From the NCBI GenBank assembly GCA_020746105.1, contig CM036617.1:141201845-141265844 (forward strand): 64,000 nt of DNA, written 5' to 3'. The notes under the pieces were generated by a model. That model was not told the origin of the DNA. It saw only the letters and a list, made by a program, of their open reading frames with translations, and searched no databases. Positions 35,001 through 47,875 of this stretch are shown here, one piece after another (the stretch's first letter is position 1; every line of letters begins with the position of its first letter). The position numbers were made by a program, and so were the translations under genes. This DNA is from Trogon surrucura. Lineage: Eukaryota > Chordata > Aves > Trogoniformes > Trogonidae.

Positions 35001-36829
35001 TGGAAGTACAGCCTTGTGTTTCACTGAGGTCCAGCCACTGCATGATCGCACCAAGTCATCTCACGATAGAGAAAAGCAAGATAGCTCCACTCATCCTCTA
35101 TCTTCTATCAGGCCTTATTGCCTTTTCTACACATACCTGGATGCCCATCAGTTGTATCAAAGCTATTTCTTTAACTTCCCTTTCAGGAAATGAACTCAAA
35201 CTCAAAATGAATGGTCAGAAATCAGCTGGCATGACTACAAGGGAGAGTACTACAGGACTTCTGTGATTCTCTTGAACAAAAAGCCCTTTTCAACTCACAG
35301 CAGTGAGATAAGCCATTCCTTCCCTGAAGATAAAAATGCTTCTTAGAGTTTAACATGGTGCCATTTGAGGGCTCAGGGTTCCAAGAGCAGCTTTTGCATT
35401 CCCCTGAACTCCTGTTTTCCTGGATTATATAGGAAGGGCAAACTCTTCACTCCTTCCTGAACACTGGATAACACAGGTGCTCACAAATACCTGCCTCATT
35501 GCAAACACAGCCAAGTTCAGCAATTGAAAATAAAATAGTCTTACCTTCTGGAGAAGTTTTTTGCTATTTCTCATTCCTAAGGGTGTGTTTGTAAGTATGA
35601 GAGAGCATCGATTTTACCCTTTTTTGGTCTGATTTCATTAACGTAGATTCCCTAAACACACACTCACACACAAAGCTTGATTTAGGAACTCAGGGACATT
35701 TGGACAATTCCCATTATTAGCGTTGCTCCTTGTGTCTGCGTTATATACACACTCATGGAGGACTCATAGCTTCCCACATTCAAATCCATCTGTTCAGATG
35801 GCATGGTGCCCATGAAGACACTGGCTGGACTTTTGTCCCAGGGTACAGGTATTTTGCAAAACAGGGGGTCACTTAGGCCACACTTTAAACAATATTAACA
35901 CCATCTCTTCAGAAGGACAGCCTTCCAAGTGGGTAATTAATTGAGCTTCCAGCAGCATCTGTCAGCTGTTTTCAACAAGCTTGTTTGCTTGACTAAGCAG
36001 CCATGATGATACTAAGCATCCCGTGTCCTATCAGGTCTGGAGGGTAAGGGACACGACTGTATTTCAGATGATTACATATTAATCAGGCTTTTGAGTACTC
36101 AGTTCCTATACCTATGTGTGCAGCAGTCAATGAGGGAAATTAGCTTTGAACTGGCCTTTACAGAAACAGGAAATCGAGCCAAGTGCAACTGGTCAGAATT
36201 AAGTGGAAGAAATCTTGGTACAGAATGAAATCAAAAAAGTTTAAAGTTATAAGCTCATTCACAATAAGGAAATTGTTGCAGTTCTTCTCAAAACTCTGTG
36301 CAGCAGGGGAATCTTTTCAGGGACTGTGGTTGTTTTACCACCCTATACCGTGGCAACACACTGTCTTGTAGGTGGGATCTTCCAACCTTCCCCAGCCAGC
36401 AATACATTAAAATACTTCTGTAGGTAGTGTAGTAGACTCCTATACACACTTTTCTACATCTAGAAGTAGAGGCATTTTCTCTTTTAATAACAACCCCTCA
36501 AAGTACATGCTATTTTTACTGTTATATAAAGACTTTGGTAGCTTCCTTAGCATTTATGGCACCTTCCAGATGCTTTCTAATTACTTATTCATACCATCCA
36601 AAAAACCCCAAACAAACCCAAACCAAACCCTGGCACACATCATGAAGCTTAGACGAGAGACAGCTGTCTTTCGATGAGTGGGAAGCCACCTGTGATACTG
36701 CCCTAACGCACCCATTGCTCATCTCTCTCTCGAAGCAAAACCAACTTAATGAGTTACTTCAGCTAATCCATTTAGAAGCCCTTTTGTTATCAACAGTTAT
36801 TTTCACCCTTAAGTGGGGCTGGGACACTG
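32016..36829. other. Non-coding stretch
   Basis: Nearly 5 kb without CR1. One hairpin relic is listed separately. A 155-codon frame at 34085-34552 on the minus strand is the longest outside CR1 in this part but has irregular composition, no domain and no splice or promoter context. A/C-rich sequence of the AAACCCCAAACAAACCC type occurs at 36598-36630. Confidence 0.5.
32184..32247. repeat. Degenerate hairpin repeat relic
   Basis: CTTGATCCAAAGGCTGCTGA, then AACCAATGGAAAGACATCC, then ACTGACAAGGG and AAACAAGGCC. The left side fits GATCCAAAGCC...TGAAATCAATGGAAAGACTCC of the hairpin family and the end GGCC mirrors the expected start of the opposite arm. It lies 170 bases beyond the end of a CR1. 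Confidence 0.5.
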
Positions 36830-37310
36830 AATGAACGAACAACCCTGAGGCGCACAAGGAGGTGGTTGCTTCCACCTTATGTGTCAGAGCACCTGCCTTG
36901 GCTGTGTCTGTATCCTGAGGGCACTAATAGGCCTTAACTGCCCTAACCAGCCACACCCAGGGCCTCCACCTGTGCAAACTCTATCTAGCACTCCAGGAGC
37001 CCTATTTAAGCTCAGGTTGGGGGGTTTAGTTCTTTCCTAAGGTACTGTGTAGATGTGCTTGGGCTCTGGATTTGGGCACAGCCCTTGTCCCAGCCCTGTT
37101 GACACCGTGAGGGCTGAGGACATTGCGTGGCCTGTGCTGGGGTCACCCTTAGCAGTTGGCTTGTGCCCTGGGAGTCCTGCTGTGGCTGGATGTTTAGATT
37201 AACACTTTGGTTTTCGTGAGCTGTGGTCCTAAGGAAAGCAGACGCTGGTTTGGAGGTGCTCTGTGCTTTGATGGGTGAGACTTTTTTGTTTCTTGCAGGG
37301 AAGGGAGAAG
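36830..37310 (+). promoter_or_regulatory. Promoter-like block, possible solo LTR
   Basis: A GC-richer island in AT-rich DNA. Its order of elements is that of a small pol II promoter: GCCTTAACTGCCCTAACCAG and CCACACCCAGGGCCTCCACC (the latter has a CACCC box), then a TATA-like CTATTTAAG at about 37000-37008. A donor-like CCTAAG|GTACTG lies near 37039, and a good acceptor (TTTTTTGTTTCTTGCAG) ends near 37299. I have an impression that the TTAACTGCCCTAACCAGCC section belongs to an interspersed avian element, which would make this a solo LTR, but I cannot find a TG...CA boundary with a flanking duplication. It may instead be the promoter of a lncRNA. No protein frame is supported. Confidence 0.35.
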
Positions 37311-38161
37311 AGCCTTTCTTGTTAATTGTGTCAATAGACAATCACAGTTTGTGGAAAGGCACAACAAAAAAAATAGGGGGCGCATCATTCAGCATCTTTG
37401 ATTTATGGATTGTCTCTGAATGGACTTTTTAACACTAGTGTTTGTTCCCATAATACCCATTAAATGCAGATGGCTGATTTATTTCCCTGGTGTTCCCATC
37501 AGGACACAGTTCCAAGCTGTGCGTGGCAGGGGGATTACCATACTTGCTGGGTGGCTGAAGTCACTTGCACTTTAGCTTCTTGCTGCCACCTGAGGCATAT
37601 GATAATCACCCAACAATGCACTGCCTGTCATCTTGTATTGCTTAGCCCAGTGTTCTACTTAAAAGCAGCCCTGTCAAAAGTCTCTTTGAATTATTAGCAA
37701 AAAGCCCACCCAGGAGACAAAAGATCCTGCAAGCCAGGAGTACAGAGCGAGATATTAATTGGGTGTAACAGTGCTATCAACGTGCTGAACAGTTCATGTG
37801 CAATATATGTAATAGTGTAGTAGGCTAAAGCTTGTAAGGACTATGCATGATGTTAGCTCTAGCAAAGTAAAGGGGTGGGTGAGTGAGGGGAGCTGTTTTG
37901 CCTTTCCCTGGCCAAACTCTGAAACTGAAGCTGCAAATCTATCAGTTCTGCAGTTTGCTGCTGCAGACACTTGAAGAAAAGGTGAAAATGACTGGGTTTA
38001 ATCATCAACCTATTTCTTAATTACAGTTCAGGTGGGAGGACCATCAGCAATTGCTCCCTTGATCTCCTCAAATGATATGTTTCACATGAACTGTTTGACC
38101 AGACATCACTTAAAAAGAAGTGTAAATTTACGGTGGTGGAAAGGGCTGAACGAGTCTCTTG

Positions 38162-38557
38162 TCAGAAGTGCCCAGAGCAGTGCATGATTGCCCTACCAGG
38201 GCAGTGTCTGCCTCGATTGCTGAGCTGCAGAAAGGTGGCTTTGGCTGCATGAAGGTATCTATAAAGGATCACGGAGATACGAGTTTTGGCAAGATGTTCT
38301 TGTAAGTTGTCTCTATTGATTGTTGTGTTAACTCTGAAGAGCAAGAGCTCAGGAGGTGCAAGGGGATGCGATGAAGGAGAGGCTGTTTCATAGGTGAAAT
38401 AACAACAGAAGAATGCAATTATGAAACCATAGACTAAGACTACCAAAACCCAACCTAACTTAACGAAAACAGCTATTATCGCAGTTCCCTGAGGCTCCTG
38501 ACGTAAAATATATGCAAGTGAAAAGTTCCATAATGTTCTGAGCCAGGGAGACTGCAA
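38162..38557 (-). other. 131-codon open frame with a hydrophobic segment, probably chance
   Basis: The minus-strand frame starts at ATG 38557 and ends at 38162. Residues about 25-55 form one hydrophobic stretch (GTAIIAVFVKLGWVLVVLVY followed by GFIIAFFCCYF) that could span a membrane, followed by a polar tail with an NXT-type site (NTT). No homologue is recognised and no promoter, splice site or strong Kozak context marks it. It is listed because it is the only longer non-repeat frame with a protein-like feature. A chance frame remains most likely. Confidence 0.12.
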
Positions 38558-39232
38558 ACAAATTGTAATTAATGCTTAGCAATGGATGTTTATTGTGGTC
38601 AGCTTCTTGAGTAAATGCAATTGGGGATTTCTGAACATGCGCATTACAAAGCTAGTGGTACCTGAAGTTTCACTATGTTCATCAATTTGATGACAGATGA
38701 GCAAGATCAAATCAGTTGTGAAATGCTAGGGTTTTTTTTTTAACCTGTTGCTTTTGATGGACACTCTAAATAGGTGTCCACAACCCAGAAACCCTAATAA
38801 CACGCAGAGTTCTTCATTAAAGCTTAAGTGAGACCAGTGTACCGTGAATGATCACGACCAAGTTAGCCTGGTTGCCTTTGTGCAGAGCACCAAGGATAGA
38901 GTTGTGACTGACAGTGTGCTACATTAAGCATTAGTGAGGATGAGACTATGAGACTGTAGCTTGTATTCAAATGGATGTGAAGGAGGGGGAGTGTTGTTTG
39001 GATTTGGGATGGGGGGTGTCACTCTCTTTGCACTTTCCTCAGACCACATTTCTTCCTTGTCCTGTCACAGAAATACGCCTTGTAGTATCTCTATAAAGGA
39101 TCAGGAAAACCGGGTAGGTGTCATTAGAATGAAAGGGCTGGCAAAAGTTGACAATAATAATCAAAAGATTACACTTGCTTCTGTAACTGGAGTTTTGTTT
39201 ACTGGTAGTTTGTCTTTTGGTGGTGAATTTCT

Positions 39233-39268
39233 TCAGGGGGCCTCATTATATTTGAGAGGGCCCCCTGA
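39233..39268. repeat. Perfect 10-bp inverted repeat
   Basis: TCAGGGGGCC at 39233-39242 and its exact reverse complement GGCCCCCTGA at 39259-39268, with a 16-base AT-rich spacer. GC-rich arms in AT-rich DNA would make a stable hairpin. No terminator or transposon context. Confidence 0.8.
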
Positions 39269-40424
39269 GAGGTGTAACTTTGGGCTTGGAGTAAAGATGG
39301 GGGAAAAAGGAAAAAAGAAAAAAAAATATCTTCTCCCATGTGTGCTTGTATCTAGAGTAACCAAGACTCAGAACCAGTAGGTGTTTTGGCCAGTATCATG
39401 TAATAATTATTTGGCTATAATTATGTGAAGATATGGACTCTGAGATGCAGGAAGGTACTGGAGGAGCTCCTTTATTCAAGTACTATTGTCATTTTTGCCA
39501 ACATTATCCTTATTTTGAGTGCAAATAGCAACTAACGGGCTGAGTTAAGTTTGTTCTACTATTTCCTTTTTTTATATACATATTTAGGCTGCCTGCTACC
39601 AAACTCATATGTTGTGATTTGGGGCTGTGGGGTAGAAGTATGTGTCTAATACTTTAAAAAGCAGATCCTTAATACCCAGCTCCTAGAGTGTTTCAGTTAG
39701 TGGTGTTATGCTAGTATCTAAGGTGAAATCCTTATTTTAGGACTTCAGGTACTATGGCATTGGGAGGTGGGGTATGTATTGAGTTTGATATACACAAACC
39801 ACTAAAAATCCAGTATAGAAAGATTTCTTTTAATGTTTTAGATGCTTTGAATTTCAAGACATAAGAGATTATGCACTAATTTTAAGAGATATGTGATCAA
39901 AAGCTCCAAAGGCTTTACTTGAATGATGTGACTTTAGGACATTTTAAAGTCATGCACTTGTATGTATTTTTTGGTGTTCATTTTGAAAGCAAGCTAATGT
40001 ATTTAGAAGGGGAACAACATTTGTTATTTCTTTTTTATGCTCTTTGCATTGTTCCTAGAAGGAAAAAGATTTTTCTTTCAGACTTCCCTTCCCTTGATAC
40101 GCACTATGTGACCCATGAAAAATTAGCCAACCTGGAATCTGGTAACAGTGAAACGTAGGCAATTTCCTTAACTCCCTGTCAATTTGACAACGGCATAGTT
40201 AATTGACAAGAGATTGTTGCTCTGGCCTAGGGAAGACCTTACTAATACTTTTTTATTATAATGATAGACCCACAGTGTACAGTTCTGATGTTGAGATGCC
40301 AAATGTGCCTAAGGCAAGTACTTTTTTTTCATTATTATTTGCATTAAACAAAGAAGCTTTTGAGGCACATTTGTAAGCCTGAGACTTCTCTTTCCTGACT
40401 GAGTAAACAATGTCATGTGTGCTC

Positions 40425-40450
40425 TTTGCCCCCCTGACAAAGGGGGCAAA
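40425..40450. repeat. Perfect 9-bp inverted repeat
   Basis: TTTGCCCCC at 40425-40433 and GGGGGCAAA at 40442-40450 with an 8-base spacer. A short stable hairpin of unknown role. Confidence 0.8.
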
Positions 40451-43400
40451 TAACCCATTGCTGTGTTACAAGGTATTTAGCTCCTTCCTGTGGGAGGTAA
40501 GACTCCACAACTTCCTCTTGTGAAGGTTTCTGGTACCATAGGGTCAGAGGACTCTTTCCCACTTGCCTTATGCAGTAACCTCAGATACCTCTTCCTGATG
40601 GATCTCCAGCATCTACATGTTAGACCCCCATGCCTTCATAATGGCTGTGGATTGAATTCAGTTTACTCAAATGGAAACTTTCAGATTAAGTTAAATTGCA
40701 TACTTTTAAAAAACCCCTCAAAGAGTGTACCTTTTTTCTGTTTTTGCATGGGACATTGCAGAATAGGACCCTAGTTCAGGATTTGGGATACTGTTGCTAT
40801 TTATTTCAGTGTAAATAACTAAGCCCCTCAGGAGAGGAAGGGACTAAAGGAAAGATAATTGTGCTTACAGTACTTCAAGACATGTAACTTGTTTAGTTCA
40901 AATCCCATAGTCTGAAACTAGAGCTTTCTATGCAGGTGTGTGACTAAAGTGCAGTAGAAAAACTGCATAAGAGTAGATCTTTATGTGAAAAGGCAGCATT
41001 TCAGTTTAAACTGAGGTCAAATTTCTGAATGCATTTATTCTACTTCTGCTAAGCACCTGTATTGTAATGTCTCAATATTTCTACAAAAAACCTTTTTTTC
41101 ATGTGGTAGTGTATTGTTTAGATAAGAATGTGGCTTGCCTGTGTAGTTTTTTTCCCATGGAGTCTTTTCCTGATAACAGAAAATCAACAAACAACAAATA
41201 CTTGCCAGCTCTATAAAGAAAAATCACTCCCAAGCTAGAGCCTCAGTAGGTTAAAAAGATGGTTAGAAGTCATCTGAACAAGTCCAGTTCACAGTAATGA
41301 AAATCTGGGTCACTGTCTTAAATTCTTCAGAAAATATTTTTTATTCAGAGAGAGAGCCTCTAAATTTCTTATATAAGAAACACCGTGCCTGTAAGTTAGG
41401 GCTATTATGTCTAGTGTTTGATTCTTCTCCCCATATTATTACCCTTAGTTCATGGCTAATAGGTAGCTCTTGACAATTCTGTTTCCACGTACATCCTGGA
41501 GCTTTCTTAAAGCTTGAATTTGATATATGAAAAGTGCCATACTGAAGCACACTGCATGTCAGCTCTCCTTGTAAAGAACTTGTGAAGTACCTTATTACAG
41601 CAGAACGCATTTCACCTGAAAAGCCTTCTGCAATGTGATTACTCATGTAACTGCTGAAGGTCTCTGTGGTCATAGCTCTTCCAGTTTGCAATCTATGCCA
41701 TGCAAAGGGAGATTTGGTTGCTTTAGGAGGGCAGCTACTACATCAGGTCCTCGGGTGGTGGATTTTATTAGCTGTGTTCATAGAGAAATTAAATTATTTC
41801 AGGACTTGGGAAGTTCAGGTCAACTGGATCAGCATAGATCTCCATTCCCCAACAAGCTTTAATGAGTAATTTTTCATGAAATTGCCTTCAAAAAAACTTT
41901 CAGAATCAAGTGCCATGGTAAAAGAATACTGTAAATAATTGAGGGGTTGGGTTTTTTGCTGTAATATTTTTCCCCAGATATAGGTTAGCAGTTTGGTGTG
42001 CAGACTTTTCTCTCGCCTCAGGAATCGTGCAGCAGCTAAAATGTAGTACTATAGGATGTTACCTTTGGAGCAAAGGAATGGTGCTGGAAAGGCTCATCTC
42101 TTCAGTTTCTGTGGGCAGCACCTGCAGTTAGGCAGGTTTAGCATTAGCGTAAATCCATAGGATTTGATGTTTAAGCAGTATTAGATGGCCAACACATCTA
42201 AACTGCTCAGTCATAGGCAGACTTAATTAGTTTGGATCAAAGCAAACTACTTTCGTAAGACATTCCACCTCCATACCCTAAGTACGCTAAGTCTGCTGAA
42301 CTGCACATGTCAAGTGACGGCCTTACTGTGTACAGGAAAGAAAGCTAAGGTCAGCCTTTGATATTTTATCCAAAATTGCATCTGGTAGCACAGCACCAAA
42401 CTGCAAAGCATCACAGAATAAAGGCTGGGTGGACGTGCTCTTGCTCAGCTGAAAGTTTTAGAGCTCACGGCACAAAGGGTTTGGGTAGTTACTGGGAGAT
42501 CTGACTGTAATGGTCCCTCGCGGTTTGTATCTCTGTTCACTCCAGCTTCATCAGCTTTGCCTGACAGTGAGTCTCAGCATGATGTGAATCTGAGTCAGGT
42601 GTGAGCACCTTGTCGCTCTTATGTCAAATTAGTTAGGGAGTGGAACAAGGAAGTTATGCTGCATTTTGCTTTTGGGACAGCTGTGTGTTAGCTGCAAGAG
42701 GAGAGGGAGATGGCTGACCCAGTGTCACATTAGAATGTCAGGAACAGGTACCTGATCGGGCAAGGAAAACTGACTGGATATCTGGAATATTTTGGGAACA
42801 AGCTTGTACTTGCAAAACCTGCATAGCAGACAAATGCATTACATCATGCAGGTTGTGGTGGGTTTTTTTTTTTAGCTGACAAAAGGAGCCGTTAAAGCCA
42901 GAATTTCTTTATTCTCAGGTCCTGGTCTGAGGGCTGTGGATAGGTGATTGGACTGTGTCTTGATTGCGTAGTTATCATCTGGAAAACTCCAGTGAATTCT
43001 CATTTAACAGGCTTGTTTTGGTCACCAGCGTTCATGTACCAACACAAATTCCTTGTGTAGAAAGCCAAAATTGTATCTTATTCTGGAGCTATTTACTTGT
43101 ATTTCAGGAAGCACGAGTTCCACCATGCTTCAGTCTTGGTGGTTCACAACTGAGCTTTACACTGAAGTGATACAGGTATCTGAGCATCCCCTGGAGTAAT
43201 CCATATATCTGTCTTTTATAGTGGGTTCTGCTGGCAAGAGCAGAAGTAGAAAACTGTCTTTTCAAAGAAGACGGTTTCACAGGGGATTTTGACTCAGCAT
43301 TTTTTTCCTTTAGAATCTTTTGAGTTTTGTCAGTGAGGATCTTCACTGACTATATCAAATAATAATACACTTCCCAGCATTTGGCCAGAAGGTATGGTAA

Positions 43401-43456
43401 TTTATACGATATCCTTTCGTAAGGCATCACAGTCTTATTTTTTCCACTGTTTTCAG

Positions 43457-43489
43457 GAGGCAATTTTCCAACCAATAAAGTATGAGCTA
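43457..43489 (+). other. Candidate 33-nt micro-exon
   Basis: A long pyrimidine tract ending TTTTTCCACTGTTTTCAG precedes 33 bases that are followed by the near-consensus donor GTAAGTTT. The length is a multiple of three and one frame is open (EAIFQPIKYEL). Pairs of such sites are expected a few times per 64 kb by chance, so this is a weak candidate. Confidence 0.18.
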
Positions 43490-46400
43490 GTAAGTTTACA
43501 AATCAGAATTCATTGTGTTGTGCTATTGTATAAGTCTTTTCCTGTAACTCCAAACATCAATATATTGGATTGTCATGTCAACCTTGTAAACTGTGGACCA
43601 AAGACCCAAACAGCAAAGTAAAGCAATCCTGCACCACCTTCCTCTCCAGCATGATAGTAGGAACATCATTTAGTGGAAATGACAGATCTTAATTATCCTG
43701 GAACTGGAAAATGTTTAATAGGAAAAAAAAAAAAAAAATCTCCCTTGATACCCACTATTTTTCAAGTACTGCATGTGCAGCACACATAAGAAGTCCTCAA
43801 GGAAACAAGAAGGTTTTTTTATGGACAAGAATTCAGATTTTCCAGGACTTAGACCCTTGCATTTTTCAGATATACTCAGCAATTATTGCAATCATGTTGG
43901 GTTTTGTTTGTTACTTTTTTTTTTTTAAATGGCATTTGAAACTTACTGGTCAGTAGCTACAGAAATATTAGAATTGTTTCCTCCAGATTTTCAGAAAATA
44001 AGTGTCCATTTTTCTGGTAAGAATCCTTTCTATTATTTTTTAACCTTTGAATTTTAGAGTGTACAGAGTTTTATAACTTTTCCTCATCAAAATATTCTCT
44101 TTTTTCATTTCTATTTTAGAATATTTTCTTCAGAAGAGTGATGACTGAGCTTTAAAAATCAAAGATAAAAGTTGTCACCAACAGTTCATAATATTTGGGG
44201 ATTATTCACTGAATACATTTATATTCTAATAAATTTATTTAGTTTTCCTCTCAAGCTTTGTCCTCTTTTTTTACTTATTATTGGAGAAAAGCCCCTAAAT
44301 GCTAAAGGAGAAAGAGCATGCCAAGTAGTAAAAGTAACTCTGAACAGAACCTCCGCCACTTCTTTTGTGCCAAAAATTCCACTACAGCTCTAGAGCTGGT
44401 GGTGAAATAACTCTTTATGTCACACTTTTCTCGTGCAGCTACTAAAATTCTTGTTCGTTTTAAGAGTTTAACACCTGCTCCACCTTCTGTGAGCTTCCAA
44501 GGTGCTTCGCCAGACACGTGTACTCAAGCATAGGCAAAGATATCCTGAACTAACTGGAGACCCGTACCTTGGCTCCACACAATAGCAGTCAAATAAATGT
44601 GAAGTTCGAAGTTTTCATGAAATCTTTCCTTTTCTGTCCTTCTCCCCTACATAAATTGCTTGTCAAACAACTTAAGGTTTGTGGCAACTTTTGCTTTGTT
44701 TGTACAGCTGGATGGATCACCACATGAAAGAGGGGTTTTCTTTTGGAGAGGGGGAGGAGGGAAGGGCTGAAGTAGGTTCAAAGATAATCAAGGCCAATAG
44801 TTTTGAACTTAGATATCTAAATTTTGGCTCCCATGTTGTTTTACACCAGATTTGGCAAATATCTGCTGAATTTATCAAAAGTTGTCCTTATTTAGTATAT
44901 TTGAAAAATATATCTATGCTTTGATTTTGATGTTTTGCTATAAAAGCCTTGGCCTATACTCTAGCCCTTTTCTATGAGGTGTCAGCACTGAAAATACAGA
45001 CTCAAGCTGCTTGTTTGTTCTAGGATTAAAACAAGTTCAGAGACTCCTCAGAAAGAGCACTATACCAATGCTTTTTTGAACATGGGAATATACACACAGT
45101 AGGTAAGACAGCTCTAGATGTTAACCTAAGGAACAACATTGATGAACTCTAAGTGTCTGAATGTCCCTGCCCTGGTCTGCAGCTGCGATGTCATATGCTT
45201 AGAAAGACAATGTTGCACATGTATCAGTCCCTGTCCACTGCTGAGAGCTGTAGCAAGCACTGTCTTCCTACCTCCTTTACTGTGTTGGTAAATATAGGGT
45301 AGAAATAAATTACAGCCCTGTCTTCTGCAAGGTGTTATAATAGCCCCTCTGCAAACCACCTGAGAGGCAGAGAAGAGGTGGGCAAGATGATCAGAAGTGA
45401 TGTCACCAGTCTTTGCTCATTACCCTGTCACCATGACCAGGAACCACAGCCTGATGTCAGTTGCAGGAATTGAACTATAAGGTGTTGGAGGATAATATCT
45501 CCTATGGTCCTAAGGAAGAGGTATTGCTTACCTCTTTTAGAGGAAGATGCTGATGCTGAGGACAACCTGTCCATTCCAGAAGCCAGGCAAATCCTGCTCC
45601 TGAAGCGACAGGAAGCTCCTTGTCTGAACAATCATATGAGTCCAAAGGCCTTGCTTCATTTGAGGATGCAGAGAATATCTGGCAGGCATAGACCCATAAA
45701 GATATATACCCATGAAGGTATTAAGGAGATTCAAAGGCTTGACAGCCAAAATGAGCAAATATGAAGTATGGATAACAATGGAAAACCAATTTATGGACAT
45801 AGATAGAGAACTCGACAGTAAAAATCAATGATAAGGCTCTTGAGTTTCCTGTCTGATTTCATACATATGTGAGGTGAGCAATTGTGGGGGGGTGTCTTGA
45901 TAAATGTCAATAGCAAAATATTGCTGTCACTGGTTGCATCCAACCTCCTGTCCAGAGTGATGTGAAACAAGATGGCACTGGAAATATTTGCAGCTTAGAG
46001 CAGGGTGTACGCAGGGACGTGATGTGCCACAGAAGCAGTTCTACAACAACTGGTGTGGGTTGCTTGGGGTGTATGATATTGATGTTTGCTGCTAACATGT
46101 ATTCACAGTTTGCTTGACAACTGTCAGCCAGTTTCATAAGCTGTCCTGATACTGATTTCTTGAAGAAAAAAAAAATGTAGAAATGGAAATATAGAGGAGT
46201 GTAAGGTAGAGGAACTTCACTGGCTAAAATACAGAACAAGCTAATGAGTCATACCAGTGATTTAAACAATGTGCCAGCACTCCTGGAAAAAGTGCAAGAG
46301 GCCTTAAATAGTCATTGGAAAAGCTGAAGTTGAAAAACATTCAGCAGCAGAAACAGGCTGGCCATATGAATCTGAAGATATATAACCTTTTAAACCTGGT

Positions 46401-47830
46401 AGCTCAAGGTGAATGACAAACTCAGCCTTGGATTACTTCATTTAAGAATAAGAATCACTGATAAATGCAAGGAAAAAAAAGTCAGGATCATTATTTTGTT
46501 AAGCAGACATGGGTAGAAGCCGGTGTGCAAAAAGGGTAACTGTTTCTCCTGATGGGTGGTTCATGAAATAGAGCGTAAGTGGCAATCGGGCAATGCAGTT
46601 TAAGGGCTGGTGACGTAATGACTTCTTTGGCATGTTGTGAAGCATCAGTGAATTGAGCTTAAAGATCAGGATCCACAGTTTGTTAATAGAATAAATGAAT
46701 CTGTATCTACACCATGCCATTGCATTCAGAGTCCTCTGAAGAAATTTTAAATGAGGAGGTATAGGTGCTCAGGTTTATTGAGACATATTCCCAACCTGCT
46801 CAGAGAAGAAAGCTTCTCTGCTGCTGCTGAGGACGAAAATGGACACACCCCAAATGATGCACATGAACTCCTTTATGGTGAAGTATTTCTTACAAAGGGA
46901 TAGACCAGAAGTGACCCTCCATTTCCATCTCGTAAAGGGAATTGTGTCCTGGACAGATTAGAGAAGACTTATGCTCCCATGAAGTGGGATATGAACAGTT
47001 TGAGCACTGTACAGAGTTTGCTGGCTATCTGAATAGTTGTGAAAATGATCGAATAGAATTACGCAGTCTATTTTTTTTCCTATTGCAAATGGGATATTTT
47101 CATGTTGACATTCATTTTAGAACAGTCCCATCATAAAGAGTCTTGGTGAAATGGACAGTTAAAAGCTTTTATTCATTCTATGGAATTATGCTGTACTTCA
47201 CCATGTGTTCTATAATTCTTTTAATAGCTTCATTCCATTATCAACTATTTATTAAAAAGATTTCACCACAGATACAGGCTTTATGGAGATTACTGTGCAC
47301 TATACTTAATTACCAGATGTTCAGTATGTTTACAGAATATCTGGTATTCGAGTAAACTTCTCTGTGTGAAAACCATCCAAAATGAACAGTTAAAATACCA
47401 CTGTAAATCTCTGTATTATGATAACTTGAAATGGAAATTTAAAATGGGCAGTGTTATGAAACTAAAACTACAAACAATTTCAGCCTTACTCCAAAACAAC
47501 ATTATTAAACTCTAGTAAAAATGTGTTTTACCATCTGAATTTACCTTGTACGTTCAGTCCGTCAGATAAACCATCACCCATGTGGTTTTCATATTATTTC
47601 AGTCAGGTCATTGCTGTCTGGCAGCAAAAATATATAAACTCAACTGTATGCCCAAATCCGTAACTAAATTTCAGAGTGTATTATGGCTAGGTGTTTTAAG
47701 AGAAGCCTAAGCCAAGGGCCAGTGTATTGCATTGTCTCTGTTCTGTTATGTAGCTCCCTTAAAATTCTGGTTTCTGTGCATTTTTTTTATTCCTCATTTA
47801 CTCTGAACTCTTTAAATTTACCTCTTTTAG

Positions 47831-47875
47831 GAACACATGACTAACAAATATCTCCAAGCCCAAGGCCAGTCTGCT
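47831..47875 (+). other. Candidate 45-nt exon
   Basis: An acceptor (AATTTACCTCTTTTAG) is followed by 45 bases and the donor GTGAGTTT. One frame is open through it (EHMTNKYLQAQGQSA). Weak evidence for the same reason as the candidate at 43457. Confidence 0.15.

Noticed and set aside
38961-39380. 139-codon plus-strand open frame
   Set aside because: The product ends in a Lys run from an A-rich tract and crosses the inverted repeat at 39233; no family recognised.
42412-42440. ATCACAGAATAAAGG as a CR1 tail
   Set aside because: Only about ten bases match and the GGAAGGGACC signature is absent.
45504-45800. Overlapping frames of 86 and 87 codons on opposite strands
   Set aside because: They share the same bases in opposite directions, without splice or promoter evidence.
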